A DNA stretch of 64,000 bases from Sophora flavescens (taxonomy: Eukaryota; Streptophyta; Magnoliopsida; Fabales; Fabaceae), in NCBI GenBank assembly GCA_030762895.1, contig CM061067.1, positions 106,177,888 to 106,241,887 of the forward strand. The letters run 5' to 3'. The position numbers were made by a program, and so were the translations under genes. Positions 34,331 through 47,100 of this stretch are shown piece after piece (position 1 is the first letter of the stretch; the number at the start of each line of letters is the position of its first letter). The notes under the pieces were generated by a model. That model ran no database searches, had not been told where the DNA came from, and was given only the letters and a program-made list of their open reading frames with translations.

Positions 34331-35149
34331 ATATCCTATTTTGTAATACAAGGCCGAAATCTATCCTAAGTGGTTGGATGATTTTTATTCCATATTTTCA
34401 AGTTATAGCAATTTCTCTAAGTTACCTAGAACCAAAGTGATAAGTATCCAAAGGCTTATGTTGAGAAAAGAATCCTAACTCTAATTTGAATTAAATGGCT
34501 AAACCTAGCGTAAGGAGAACATAGATGAGTTTGTTTAATTTATTGGTTATTATGTTGATTGGTTGAAGGTGTAGTTAGTACTTTCTGGTGTGACAACGAG
34601 GAGCTTTGAGTTCGGGAGTTCGGTGATAACCCAGGTGGGGGAAAGAACCAACCTATCGTCGGAATGGATAAGTAGTAAATTATATAATAATCGTGTAGGG
34701 CTACCTAAACCCTACTAGTAGTCGAGTAATCGATAAGACCAAAATCACATTGGAAACCTTTTCTGAAAAACCAATGGCGATTCGGGGATTGTAGGTTTAT
34801 CGATACTAGGTTGATTTTATATTGTTAATGGTTGATTTGATTTTATTACCTTTATTGAATTGATTTTGTGCTATGTTGGTGATATGAGAATATTTTGATT
34901 CATATTGTGTTATGCATGATCTGTCTGGTTTGTATTATTATGCTTAGTGGTTTTAAGCAAAGATATATATGTTGTCTAAGAGATTATTGTTTTGGGTGTG
35001 AGGATAATAATGATTTAGAAGTGTCTAACCTAGATGATGTATGTTAAAGAGGTGTTACAACATAGAATATGTGTCAAGTTCTAATAGAAGGTTAAGGCAC
35101 CAGGATGTTGTTAAAACGGGTTAGTGAGATTCAAGCATATGTGTTGTTG

Positions 35150-35400
35150 TCCACAACCGTGTATTGGTAATATAATACACAAGTACAAAAGAGTATTGTT
35201 AATATAATAAGCAAAGACAAAAGTCTATTGGTAATATATTACACAAGGACATCTGTGTATTGGTAATATAATACACCGTGTATTGGTAATATAATACACG
35301 TAAAACACTTCTGTGTATTGGTAATACAATACAACGTAAAACACTTGTGTATTTGGAATACAATACTCCGTGTATTGGTAATATAATACACGTAAAATCA
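35150..35400. repeat. Palindromic GTGTATTGG/AATACAC array, 5' LTR of A
   Basis: Seven or eight units of GTGTATTGGTAATATAATAC(AC), each able to fold on itself, with short spacers such as GTAAAACACTT. The corresponding 3' LTR array is at 46303-46530. Confidence 0.85.
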
Positions 35401-36214
35401 AGAGTTCTCGCGAGACCACTTCCACCTTAGGGAAGGGGGTGGAACACCTTAACGGGAATGGTGGTGGAACACCTTAATGGGAATGGAGGTTTGTACAAGG
35501 TGGAACATCCTAACGGGAATGAGGGTATTCCCCGATGCAAATGAGGGATGGTGACAGGAGTGGTAGTGGTCACGATAACGTAAAGACATGGTGACAGGAT
35601 TAGAGAGGTGACATTAAAATAAAGTGTTCGATTGCCCGAGAGTAAGGGTAGAGGATGATATATATTAACCTGAGGATGATTCGTTAGTTATGTGTGTTGA
35701 TTGTCTGTGATAATTACTATATAATTTACTATGACTCTTTTCCGCCTTTTGATGATAGAACTGTTTCTTATCCCCTGTATATTTCTGTGTGTTGTATTTT
35801 ATCTCCTTGTGGAATCGTACGAGAAGACCTTGTGGATGAGCGTAACCAGGAGGAGTTGGTTGGAACTCCGTACGAACCGGAGGCTGGAGGACTAGCTATG
35901 ACCCATGGTGATTAGGGTCTAGTTAGTTATGGCCAGTGCGTCTCGTGAGGCGTATTTTTTAATATGTTTTCCTCTGTTTAACACTTTGTCTAAGTATATG
36001 CCTGTGAGGGATCCTACCGATAGGATATCCTCAACAGTGTTTTGTAATATGCTTAATATACTTATATTGTGATATGTCATTTTATATGAAGTTGTATACT
36101 TTATAAGTTAAGTTTTTAATTTTTACGTATTTTCACGTTAAGCATGAGATTAAGTAATTAAATATTGAGGTTTTAATCTAATGACACAAAGGGGCACAGC
36201 GGGGTGTCTCATTT

Positions 36215-36226
36215 TGGTATCAGAGC
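36215..36226 (+). other. Element A primer-binding site
   Basis: TGGTATCAGAGC lies three bases after the LTR end and is complementary to the 3' end of initiator tRNA-Met. Confidence 0.88.
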
Positions 36227-36472
36227 AGTTTGGTTCGAAAACGGGCTGTGGGTTATGTTCGATCAGAATCAAGAACTGCGAGGTTTAGGATGTTGTTACT
36301 GGCCGTGTCTAGTTGAATCCATGTTGGATTTTGACTATGCTTAGAAGTTGGGTAGTGTGTCCGAACCTTATGTGAGAGGCTAATATTAGTCTGGCATATG
36401 GTATTTATATACTTGTCTATATAGTATTAAATGTCATACTAATAAGAGCGGATGATTTCTTTTAACAGAATC

Positions 36473-37753
36473 ATGGCTCACGGAAGAGGACGTCCAACTA
36501 ACAGTGGTGACGGAACCCCAGAAAGGATTATTGGAGCTGTCAATGGTAATGCCGACAATAATGAGAATGGAGGAGGATCATCTTCGACTCCAAGTGCAAT
36601 GGAAACCCTAGGTGCTGCTATGCTATTGTAAACCCAGCAGAATGCTGAGATGCTGCAGATGAACAAAGAGCAGCTAGAAATTAAGAATCAGAGAAGGGCG
36701 GTAGCAGCTGAAGATGAATGATTGACTAATTTTATGAATTGAAAACCACCTCAATTATAAGGAGAGTATGACCCAGAGAAGGCAGAATGGTGGATACAAG
36801 AGATCGAAAAGATATTTGCTACTATGCACTGCAGTGAGGATAAGTAAATGACCTATGCTGCCTTCATGTTAACCGAAGGAGCATAATTTTGGTGGAAGGG
36901 AAAGAAAAGACTGTTGGAAACTGAGGATAGGAACATTAACTGGAAGTTATTCACTGATTGCTTTTTCAAAAAATATTTTCCGTGTCTAGTCCGACGCGAG
37001 AAGTAAAAGGAATTCACATACCTCAAACAAGGTAACATGTCTGTTGGTGAGTATGCATCACGTTTTGAGGCTCTAATCAAGTTCTCAGAATTCTATCAAA
37101 GGTTTTTGAGTGAAAACTGGCAGTGTAGAAGATTTGAGGAAGGACTTAGGGACGAGCTGCAGAGGGCTGTAGTGTATCTCAACATTCAATATTTCCCAGA
37201 ACTAGTCGAGAGATGCAGCGCCATTGAAAGTATAGATCTGAGGAGGGCCAATGAGCATAAGAAATTAAGGAGTGGAGTCCCTATTCGATCGGATACTCAA
37301 AGGAGAGTAGATAGTGGTTCTAAGAGGAGACGAGAACCATATACTAGACCAGTGCAGACAGCTGCACCAGTATCAGTTCCTACAGCACCAGTGGGTGGAG
37401 CAGGTCAACAGCAGCAGAAGGGCTTAGCTTGTTTCAGATACGGGGGACCACATTATGTGAGAGATTGTCAAGAGATGTGTGTTTGTTACATCTGTGGTGA
37501 ACCAGATCACTTGGCTCGTGATTGTAGGCAGCAGGATATGCAACAGCCTGTAGGTGCTGGAAGAGGAACTAGTGTGCCAAGAGATGGAGCTGGAAGAAGA
37601 GTCCCAGCAGCAGGACCACAGGTGGCTAGACCTCAGGCCACTGGAAGAGTGTTCACCATGAGGGGAGCTGAGTCCCCTCAACCCGTGAATCTTATACAAG
37701 GTATGTATTGGATATCTGGTAGACCTTGTTTGTTTATCTACGTAGCATGTTAG
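36473..37753 (+). pseudogene. Element A Gag, with many stop codons
   Basis: The frame from ATG at 36473 is continuous to 37753 apart from at least eight in-frame stops between 36629 and about 37010; from 37037 it is open. It shows a retrotransposon gag domain (AEWWIQEIEKIFATM, FTYLKQGNMSVGEYASRFE, FEEGLRDELQRAV) and two knuckles: CFRYGGPHYVRDC, with a Tyr where the second Cys should be, and CYICGEPDHLARDC, intact. The gag and the start of a protease-like stretch (VNLIQGMYWISG) end at a stop at 37753. The rest of pol has been deleted. Confidence 0.85.
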
Positions 37754-37989
37754 ACAAGAAGCTTACTAGATTGATTAGTTCTTGGGGATGAGGTGTAGTG
37801 AGCAATTGGTTATTGAAAGAAAGGGTTATTAAGAGAATTCATTTTAAGTACTTGATATAATCAGGAATCGTGGAATACACTCTAAGGAACTAAGATTGTG
37901 ATTGGGTATATGGAGTAGGCAGTCATGGTGGTATTGGTCTTGGTGCCAAATGTAAGAGTCAGATGTTGTAATCAAGTTTTCTAGTGGAC
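37754..37989 (+). other. Element A internal remnant before element C
   Basis: Stop-rich sequence downstream of gag, with no domain recognised. It ends with TGGAC (37985-37989), the target duplicated by element C. The other side of the same remnant is 43906-44194. Confidence 0.6.
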
Positions 37990-39441
37990 TGATAAGCCTC
38001 TGGCTTATCTAGTTTTATAACTAGATGGACTGTGGTTTTTGTGCTAATTATTCGAGTTCAATCTCGTTTTCGCCCAAATTTGGCTTTGTTTTGTTCCTAA
38101 GTAGACTTTGACTCGTTCTAGGCATTTTTAGTAGTTTTTAGTCTATTTTGGATAGAATTACGCGTTTTGTTTCTTTTTATTGTTCCAGGTTAGAAGTGAA
38201 GCTCCGAGAGTCAAGAAAAGTCAAGAAACAGTGGAAATTGTCATTCTGGAGATACTCGCCCCACGAGTGGACTCTCGCCCCGCGAGCCTGAAGATCAGCA
38301 AAGCAGCAACAGTCATCAATTCTGTCTCGCCTCGCGAGCCACATTCTCGCCTCGCGAACCTGAAGGTCTGATTGTGCCAGAGAAGTCATCCTTTCGGGAT
38401 CGCCTCGCCAATCACAGTTCGCCTCGCGAGCATTCAAACTCAGGATGGAGCCAAAATTGAAATTCGCCCCGCGAACATACTCTCGCCTCGCGAAAGTCCA
38501 AATTGAATGCGCGCCAATTTTAATGTTCGCCTCGCGAGAGCTTGCTCGCCTCGCGAGCTAGCGCAGATCAGGAATCCTATATATTGCTGTTTCAGAATCA
38601 GAAAAGAGGGCTTTTGGACTAGATCCGAATCCTAGTAGTTTTTCCACTTGTTTAGAGTAGCATTTAGGACGATTTCTTTTCTCTTTGGAGCTGTGTCTCC
38701 TCTTCTCTTTTCTTTTTCTTATTTTACTATGGTGGTTATGTCCGATTGTTTGTCTATGAGCATGAGGAACTAATCCCCTCGTCTGAGGAAACAATGAAGC
38801 CACCCATGGCAGTGTAGATTCGATGTGATGTATGTCTTTCTCCCTTTTTCTCAATTAATGTTTTCCAATTCTGATTTGATTGCGTTGATCATATGCTTGC
38901 GTGATTGACTTGTTAACGTTGATGAGGCTTAGTCGGCAATTCGCGTTTAGAACTTGAATTGGGATCACCGATCGAATATTGCACGAGAGTGAGTAGGAGA
39001 TCGGTGCAACCTTATAGGGAACAAGAATTAACAGAGTTTGATGATTAGGATTATGAGACCTAGTAAGTAATTAATCCAATCTTCGAATACGTCCTAATGA
39101 GCACGACAGTGGATTTAGGAGAATTTGGGGGTCCCGGTTGACATTGTAATTGAACTTAGGGAGGAATTCATCATCACTTGGGTATGCATATTGGGTAGGT
39201 GGATTTGTGACCTTGGACATTTTAATTTCAGATTTTTAGTTAATTATTTTATTAGATTTGTTGATTTGAATTCGATCCTATTTTCTCTCTCTCAACCACC
39301 TTCTGTTACTTGACCAAACGTATCGGATTTCCCGCGGATTAGTTGAATTGGTAGCCCAATCCTTGTGTTCGACCTCGGTAAATTCTTACTGTGTTATTTT
39401 ATTACTTGCGACGACCCAGTACACTTGCCGGTGACTCATCA
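37990..39441 (+). repeat. Element C left LTR, 1452 bp
   Basis: It holds an array of TCGCCTCGCGAG and TCGCCCCGCGAA type units at 38250-38570 (about twelve units), and TATATA at about 38578 just downstream of the array. Confidence 0.92.
38250..38570. repeat. TCGCGA palindrome array in element C left LTR
   Basis: About twelve units of CTCGCCTCGCGAGC and variants, every core being TCGCGA or near it. The same array is in the right LTR at 42705-43020, and a related one is in the internal part at 40715-40955. Confidence 0.9.
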
Positions 39442-39614
39442 AGTTTTTGGCGCCATTGTCGGGGATTGGCACAACCAATTTTCCTAATTTTTAGGGGAGT
39501 TTGATTATTTGGTTAAGTTATTTTTATTTTTATTTTTTATTTTACTATTATCTCTCTCTACTTCTTTGATTCCACTTGGTCTTGCCTTGTTTTGTATGCG
39601 AGGTACACGAGGGA

Positions 39615-40244
39615 ATGCTTCCGGGTTACGAAAATTGTAATGGAGACCATGACACTCAGATGTGTCCGTTCTACTTCTCTCAAGAATATGAGGACTCATG
39701 CTATAATTTCTATGACAGCGTGCCCCAGGACAACTATCAGAGTCAGAATCAGTATTGGGGTTATATGAGTAGAGACCATCCGGATTTCGTTTGGAGTAAT
39801 GATGGCGGTGGTCTAGCCTGGCAACCACAACCTCAACAAAATTGGCAACAACAACCTCAACAGAATTGGCAACCACAACCTTGGGAGTTGGCTCTGGAGA
39901 AGATGAATGCGGCAGTTGAGAAGTTTGCAATCAATACAAGCACAGCCATTGACAAGTTGGCAGCTCATACAGGGGCAGCAATTCAGAATCTAGAGACACA
40001 GGCTGCTCAGCTCGCAAAGCAATTAAATGAGCGTCTCTCAGAGACTTTCCCAGGTGATACCGAGAACGACCCTAAGAACCAATGCAATGCCACAACAACG
40101 AGAAGCAGTGGGGTGTTGGGATCTAACTGGGATGCAACTAGTTCTCAGGGAGTTGAGGAAGACAAGGCCCCGAAACAACCACATGTTGAGGAAGAGCAAC
40201 CTAAGGAAGAGGAGTTGGCAAGGGACAAGGCACCGGAGCAATAG
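39615..40244 (+). CDS. Element C Gag C-terminal remnant
   Basis: 209 aa from ATG at 39615. A partial knuckle-like piece (CNGDHDTQMCPF) is followed by a Q/W/N/P-rich stretch (several copies of PQQNWQ) and a coiled coil ending NLETQAAQLAKQLNER, a form common in Athila/TAT Gag C-termini, then an acidic tail. The capsid domain is absent, so the N-terminal half of gag was lost. It ends with TAG at 40242; the frame then continues open into the next ORF. The choice of ATG is provisional. Confidence 0.6.
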   Translation: MLPGYENCNGDHDTQMCPFYFSQEYEDSCYNFYDSVPQDNYQSQNQYWGYMSRDHPDFVWSNDGGGLAWQPQPQQNWQQQPQQNWQPQPWELALEKMNAAVEKFAINTSTAIDKLAAHTGAAIQNLETQAAQLAKQLNERLSETFPGDTENDPKNQCNATTTRSSGVLGSNWDATSSQGVEEDKAPKQPHVEEEQPKEEELARDKAPEQ

Positions 40245-40286
40245 GGGAGAGTTCAAAATGAAGATAAAGTGGTAGTGGACTCCACC

Positions 40287-40679
40287 ATGCTTGCCGAGAA
40301 ATCTGATTTTGCTGCATTAAATAAATATGTTGGCTTGCATGCATGTGTGGACACTGGTAAGTTAGACCCTCCCACTTGTCTGGCACACTTCCTCGTGAAA
40401 ACACAATTTGACCCGAGAGGAAGTGAATTCATAATTGCGGAGGTCAAAGAAGTTTTCACACTCAGGCCAGGTGAAATCATGGATAGAGTCATATTGCTCC
40501 TGCAAGGGCCACTTCACAAACCATGGGATCCGGGTGGAGGATTTGATATGATGAGCGTCTCTTGGCCCTTGTGCCACAGGCTATGGGATCCAGGTGGATG
40601 CTTATTAATAAGTCAAGCTAGTGACGTTACAGAAGCGCTTATTGGGAGGCAACCCAATCTAGGTATCCGTTATTCTTAG
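40287..40679 (+). CDS. Unknown small domain shared with element D
   Basis: 130 aa in the same frame as the preceding ORF, 15 codons after its TAG. It contains SDFAALNKYVGLHACVDTGK, then PTCLAHFL, DPRGSEFII and RVILLLQ. Element D encodes the same segment (about 60812-60961) with most residues kept. I do not recognise it as a known family. Conservation of protein and DNA between two otherwise different elements suggests selection or recent shared origin. The end of the frame (ALIGRQPN) overlaps hairpin H1, so its last residues are probably not functional coding sequence. Confidence 0.5.
   Translation: MLAEKSDFAALNKYVGLHACVDTGKLDPPTCLAHFLVKTQFDPRGSEFIIAEVKEVFTLRPGEIMDRVILLLQGPLHKPWDPGGGFDMMSVSWPLCHRLWDPGGCLLISQASDVTEALIGRQPNLGIRYS
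40632..40657 (+). other. Conserved hairpin H1 in element C
   Basis: AAGCGCTT, then ATTGGGAGGCAACCCAAT, with a TTGGG/CCCAA stem. The same motif is found in both bodies of B and in D. Confidence 0.8.
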
Positions 40680-40714
40680 TTTCTGACATTTTCATTTATA
40701 TTATTAAAAAAAAA

Positions 40715-40955
40715 AGCTTGATTCGCCACGCGAATACACAGTGGCCGCGCGAGACAGAAGCCCTGAATCTCAGAGGCTTGCTCACGTTTCTGTCTCGCGT
40801 CGCGAGGGCTGCTTTCGCCTCGCGATTCTGGGCATCATCATCTGTTGGAATTCCAGATTCGCCTCGCGAGATACTACTCGCCTCGCTATTCTGGAAAGTG
40901 TGAATAACAATTTTCCAGATTCGCCTCGCGAGTGGTCTCTCGCCTCGCGAATCTG
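40715..40955. repeat. TCGCGA array in element C internal region
   Basis: About nine units of TTCGCCTCGCGA and variants follow H1. They are more diverged than those in the LTR. Confidence 0.85.
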
Positions 40956-40979
40956 CACTTAAGGTTTTAAATTTGCAGG

Positions 40980-42445
40980 AGTTCTTCCAGGATGTTATGC
41001 AACAGAAGGGAGCCCGTGAGACCAATTGGATAAGGATGCAACCATGGAAACTGGATCAGGGAGCACCCTCTCCTCTCCTCACTTTTGTTTTGTTTTTGTT
41101 TTTGTTTTTGTTTTGTTTTTTTGTTTGTCACTCTTGAATAATTTGAGAAGATCAAGAGTTTGTGTATGAATGTGTGTCGGCAAGCTTGCTGGATTTTAAT
41201 TAAATTGAGCATAGATAGATTGCATGAATTATTTTGACCATTGATGATTTCCCCCTAGGTTCTGAAAATAGAAAATTGATCCCCATGTGAAAAATTGAAA
41301 ATTGAACTTTGAGAATTTTATTGTGATTACTTGATTTATGATAAGTTTGGGGTGAGCGGGTGCACACACTAGGAATTGTATCTCGGTCAAACAATTTGCA
41401 AAATGTCCAGGTGAGGATTTGAGCCTCCAACTTTGTTTTTGATTGTGTGAATCACTTTTAAGTTGCACTTTCCCGGATTTGCTTGAATCTCTTCATGGTT
41501 TGCATGTTTATGTGTTGCATCAAATGATTTAGGCAAATTTTCTTTGAATAACTACTTGGCTTAAAAAGAACCATCCCTAAAGCATGTTCCCTAGTTAGCC
41601 ACATTGAGCCTAATTAGCCTATTGTTTCTTGATGACCCTATATTATAAGCCAAAATCTGAAAAACCATGTTAACCCAATCTTAGGATTAGGAGAGCATGG
41701 AAGCGTAGCAAGAGAAGGGTTGTGAGGAACTAAGTTTGGGGTGGCTACAAGGTGATATGTCATTTTGGGTTGATAAAAAGAAAAATAAAGGTTGAAACCC
41801 AAGGCAGTAAAAAAAATTGCCAAAAGAAAAGGGGCAAAGCAGAAAAAAAATAGCAAGGAAAAGGCGGTAGTCACCCGAGGCAAAAATAAAAATGGAAAAA
41901 GGAATTTGAGTGGAATATGTGTCAAATGCTCATGCTCTCTTAGTTCCTAGGGACTTAAGCCTAGTATCCTTGAATATCCTACCCTCAGTCAGGCCCCATT
42001 ACAACCTTTATAAGACCTTCTGATATTGCATGCATGTTTTCGTGGGAACCATTTTTTAGATGAAAATCAAATTCATAGGAAGTGCTCTTGATATGTGAAA
42101 TTGAGTGAAAAGTTGATAGCCTAGACGAATTTGAGCGAATGAGTGAAATTTTACATACCCTTGTGAGGAAGGCAATTGTTTGAAATTGGTGATCTTCCTT
42201 TTGTGTGTGACTCTGATCCTCAACTTAGATTAATGATTGCATGAATGATGAAGTTCTCAATTGTTTAAAGTAAATGAATGTGGGGATTACATTGATGCAA
42301 GGGGGGAAATCATTGGAGAAAAAAAATTGTTTTGATTGCATGAAATTTGTGCGAAATCGATTGAATCCCTTAAGCTTGCCAAGTCTTGAGTCCTTTTTGA
42401 GTTTTGGCTTGCTTGGGGACAAGCAAGGTTTAAGTTTGGGGTGTT
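40980..42445 (+). other. Non-coding 3' part of element C
   Basis: It contains a (TTTTTG)n run at 41083-41122, hairpin H2 (41131-41158), and an AGTTTGGGGTGAGCGGG stretch at 41343 that resembles the polypurine tract. No protein signal on either strand. Confidence 0.65.
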
Positions 42446-43900
42446 TGATAAGCCTCGGGCTTATCTAGTTTTATAACTAGATGGACCGTGGTTTTTGTGC
42501 TAATTATTCGAGTTCAATCTCGTTTTCGCCCAAATTTGGCTTTGTTTTGTTCCTAAGTAGACTTTGACTCGTTCTAGGCATTTTTAGTAGTTTTTAGTCT
42601 ATTTTGGATAGAATTACGTGTTTTGTTTCTTTTTATTGTTCCAGGTTAGAAGTGAAGCTCCGAGAGTCAAGAAAAGTCAAGAAACAGTGGAAATTGTCAT
42701 TCTGGAGATACTCGCCCCGCGAGTGGACTCTCGCCCCGCGAGCCTGAAGATCAGCAAAGCAGCAACAGTCATCAATTTTGTCTCGCCTCACGAGCCACAT
42801 TCTCGCCTCGCAAACCTGAAGGCCTGACTGTGCCAGGTAAGTCATCCTTTCGGGATCGCCTCGCCAATCACAGTTCGCCTCGCGAGCATTCAAACTCAGG
42901 ATGGAGCCAAAACTGAAATTCGCCCCGCGAACATACTCTCGCCTCGTGAAAGTCCAAATTGAATGCGCGCCAATTTTAATGTTCGCCTCGCGAGAGCTTG
43001 CTCGCCTCGCGAGCTAGCGCAGATCAGGAATCCTATATATTGCTGTTTCAGAATCAGAAAATAGGGATTTTGGAATAGATCCGAATCCTAGTAGTTTTTC
43101 CACCTGTTTAGAGTAGCGTTTAGGACGATTTCTTTTCTCTTTGGAGCTGCATCTCCTCTTCTCTTTTATTTTTCTTATTTTACTATGGTGGTTATGTCCG
43201 ATTGTTTGTCTATGATCATGAGGAACTAATCCCCTCGTCTGAGGAAACAATGAAGCCACCCATGGCAGTGTAGATTCGATGTGATGTATGCCTTCTCCCT
43301 TTTTCTCAATTAATGTTTTCCAATTCTGATTTGATTGCGTTGATCATATGCTTGCGTGATTGACTTGTTAACGTTGATGAGGCTTAGTCGGCAATTCGCG
43401 TTTAGAACTTGAATTGGGATCACCGATCGAATATTGCACGAGAGTGAGTAGGAGATCGATGCAACCTTATAGGGAACAAGAATTAACAGAGTTTGATGAT
43501 TAGGATTATGAGACCTAGTAAGTAATTAATCCAATCTTCGAATACGTCCTAATGAGCACGACAGTGGATTTAGGAGAATTTGGGGGTCCCGATTGACATT
43601 GTAATTGAACTTAGGGAGGAATTCATCATCACTTGGGTATGCATATTGGGTAGGTGGATTTGTGACCTTGGACATTTTAATTTCAGATTTTTAATTAGTT
43701 AATTATTTTATTAGATTTGTTGATTTGAATTCGATCCTATTTTCTCTCTCTCAACCACCTTCTGTTACTTGACCAAACGTATCGGATTTCCCGCGGATTA
43801 GTTGAATTGGTAGCCCAATCCTTGTGTTCGACCTCGGTAAATTCTTACCGTGTTATTTTATTACTTGCGACGACCCGGTACACTTGCCGGTGACTCATCA
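42446..43900 (+). repeat. Element C right LTR, 1455 bp
   Basis: Nearly identical to the left LTR, with scattered single changes and the TCGCGA array at 42705-43020. It is followed by the TGGAC duplication. Confidence 0.92.
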
Positions 43901-43905
43901 TGGAC

Positions 43906-44194
43906 CAGTATTAAGAAGAGAGAAAGGGGTAAGTTTGGAGTATTCACTTCAAGGTGATATATTTAAATCAAAAAGTTGAAGGACAATGAACAGAAAGTAG
44001 TGGTGGATAAGTTCGAGGATAAATAGCATGTTATAAGAATGAATTATGTTACGAAGTTACCACTGTTAATCAAGGGAAGACGGCAATGAAAAATATGAGG
44101 AATGGTCTTTAGATTAAAAAGCATTGGTAAGATGTTACCTAGTTTTGAGTTAAGAAATTCCGAGAAGGGAATTTTCTTTTTAGATGGGTAGTAT
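43906..44194 (+). other. Element A internal remnant after element C
   Basis: No domain is recognised. It adjoins the 3' LTR and should contain element A's polypurine tract, which is poor here (GATGGGTAGTAT). Confidence 0.5.
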
Positions 44195-47100
44195 TGTAAC
44201 ACCATGTTTATCCCATGCTTTCTGTAGCAGTAAATATATATTTAAATGTTTTTATTTTAGATTAAACTCAGAGGATGATTTTAATTAAACTAAAATCATT
44301 TTCTTGTGTTGTTATATCATATGAAGTCACGGTAAAAATTTTGGTTGAAAATTCAGACGAAAGTCGATCTGCGTTTTCAATGCCGGTACAAGTTTACTGT
44401 GCAGAAAACCTAATTTTGACCCTTGAACGAGATGGTTAGTGTTTTTATATTTTTCCTTCAACTTTGGTTATTTTGAAAATTTTCGTTCAAAAATAGAATA
44501 TAATATTTTATTTGGGTGAAAACGTCAGAAGAAACGATCAGAAAATACAACCGGGTACGAAATGGAGCAGATTAGGGAGCACAAAAGAAGTGAAGTGACT
44601 TGATGGAACTTGATGGAAATGGGTTATGACACACTCCAAAAGTGTAATCATCACACTTTTCAAATTATATCATATTATATTCTAAAAACCTATTTTTCTC
44701 TCTCTTCTCAAACCAAACAAGGCACAAGTTCAAAACTTGCTCTCCAAGCTCATTCCTCTCTCCTCAACTTTTGGAATATGATCTTGTGTTTGAGTTTCTA
44801 ACTATCCCTCGATCTAAAATCTATAAATCTTGGAAGGTTTGATAGCTTGTTCCTATGATGGCCAAGAATATGAAAAGTAGGTCTAGGATACTATGTTTCG
44901 ACTTTCCAAGTATGATCATGGATTTAGAACTCTTAATACCTTGTGATTCTAAACCTAAGAGTTGTTATTAAACAAAGAATATTTTCCTCATTATCCTATG
45001 ATGACCGAAACTTAGTGTTTAGGTGCTAGGATATTTGAGTTTTTGTTTTCCAAATGATCATGGAATTGAGCTCCATAAGATATTTGGATGTTAAGTCTAA
45101 GAGATTGGAAGGTTTAAGGATTTCTAAATTGATTATTCTATGCTATTGAACCTAGGATGTGTTATTTCTCATTTTCCAAAGTGATAATGGACTTGAGCTC
45201 CATAAGATATTTGGAGGCTAAGTCTAAGAGATTGGAATGTTTAAGTTTCCATTGTTTTCCAAAATGATCATGGACTTGAGATCCATAAGATATTTGGATG
45301 CTAAGTCTAAGAGATTGGAAAGTTTAAATATTTCTAGCCTATTTATCCTATGATGGTCGAACCTATGATGGTTGTGGACCTAGGATGTTTTGTTTTCATT
45401 TTCCAATTTGATCATGGACTTGAGCTCCTTAATACATTTGGATGCTAAGTCTAAGAGATTGGAAAGTTTAAAGATTTATATCCTATTTTGTAGTACAAGG
45501 CCGAAACCTACCCTAAGTGGTTGGATGATTTTTATTCTATATTTTCAAGTTATAGCAATTTCTCGAAGTTACCTAGAACCAAAGTGATAAGTATCCAAAG
45601 GCTTATGTTGATAAACAAATCCTAACTCTAACTTGAATTAAATGACCAAACCTAGCGTAAATAGAACATAGATGAGTTTGTTTGATTTATTGGTTATTAT
45701 GTTGATTGGTTGAAGGTGGAGTTAGTACTTTGTGGTGTGACAACGAGGAGCTTCGAGTTCGGGAGTTCGGTGATAACCCAGCTGGGGGATGAACCAACCT
45801 ATCGTCGGAATGGATAAGTAGTAAATTATATAATAATTGTGTAGGGTCACCTAAACCCTACTAGTAGTCGATTAATCGACAAGACCAAAATCACATTGGA
45901 AACCTTTTCTGAAAAACCAATGGCGATTTGGGGACTGTAGGTTTATCGATATTAGGTTGATTTTATATTGTTAATGGTTGATTTAATTTTATTACCTTTA
46001 TTGAATTGATTTTGTGCTATGTTGGTGATATGAGAATATTTTGATTCATATTGTGTTATGCATGATCTGTCTGGTTTGTATTATTATGCTTAGTGGTTTT
46101 AAGCAAAGATATATATGTTGTCTAAGAGATTATTGTTTTGGGTGTGAGGATAATAATGATTTAGAAGTGTCTAACCTAGATGATGTATGTTAAAGAGGTG
46201 TTACAACATAGAATATGTGTCAAGTTCTAATGGATGGTTAAGGCACCAGGATGTTGTTAAAACGGGTTGGTGAGATTCGAGTATAGGTGTTGTTGTCCAC
46301 AACCGTGTATTGGTAATATAATACCCAAGGACAAAAGTGTATTAGTAATATAATACACAAAGACAAAAGTGTGTTGGTAATATAATACACAAGGACATCT
46401 GTGTATTGGTAATATAATACACGTAAAACACTTCTATATTGGTAATATAATATACCAATATAATACACGTAAAACACTTCTGTGTATTGACAATATAATA
46501 CACCGTGTATTGGTAATATAATACATATAAAATCAAGAGTTCTCACAAGACCACTTCCACCTTAGGGAATGGGGGTGGAACACCTTAACGGGAATGGAGG
46601 TGTGCACAAGGTGGAACATCCTAACGGGAATGAGGTTGTTCCCTGATGCAAATGAGGGATGGTGACAGGAGTGGTAGTGGCCACGATAACGTAAAGACAT
46701 GGTGACAGGATTAGAGAGGTGATGTTAAAATAAAGTGTTAGATTACCTAATAGTAAGGGTAGAGGATGATATATATTAACCTAAGGATTATTCATTAGTT
46801 ATGTGTGTTGATTACCTGTGACAATTACTATATAATTTACTGTGACTCTTTTCCGCCTTTTGATGATAGAACTGTTTCTTATCCCCTGTATATTTCTGTA
46901 TGTTGTATTTTATCTCCTTGTGCAATTGTACGAGAAGACCTTGTGGATGAGCGTAACCAGGAGGAGTTGGATGGAACTCCCTATGAACTGGAGGCTGGAG
47001 GACGAGGTGTGACCCATGGTGATTAGGGTCTAGTTAGTTATGGTCAGTGCATCTCGTGAGGCGTATTTTTTTAATATGTTTTCTGTTGTTTAATACTTTG

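Larger units (their letters stand above)
32640..36211 (+). repeat. Element A 5' LTR, main part
   Basis: The first 33 bases of this LTR lie at 19151-19183. It contains TATATATA near 33195 (a possible promoter), four copies of a 55-60 bp unit (about 33908, 34038, 34119, 34261; CATGGACTTGAGCTCC...AAGAGATTGGAA), and a GTGTATTGGTAATATAATACAC-type array at 35150-35400. It ends GGGGTGTCTCA. The 3' LTR lacks about 450 bp that are present here (about 33170-33615). Confidence 0.88.
37990..43900 (+). mobile_element. Gypsy element C, non-autonomous Athila/TAT-like, 5911 bp
   Basis: LTRs 37990-39441 and 42446-43900 are nearly identical, begin TGATAAGCCTC and end GACTCATCA. TGGAC flanks both sides (37985-37989, 43901-43905). 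PBS at 39448-39465 (TGGCGCCATTGTCGGGGA, a variant of the tRNA-Asp type) and a polypurine tract (TTTAAGTTTGGGGTGTT) before the right LTR. The internal 3004 bp code for a Gag C-terminal remnant and a small extra domain; no protease or polymerase. Confidence 0.93.
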
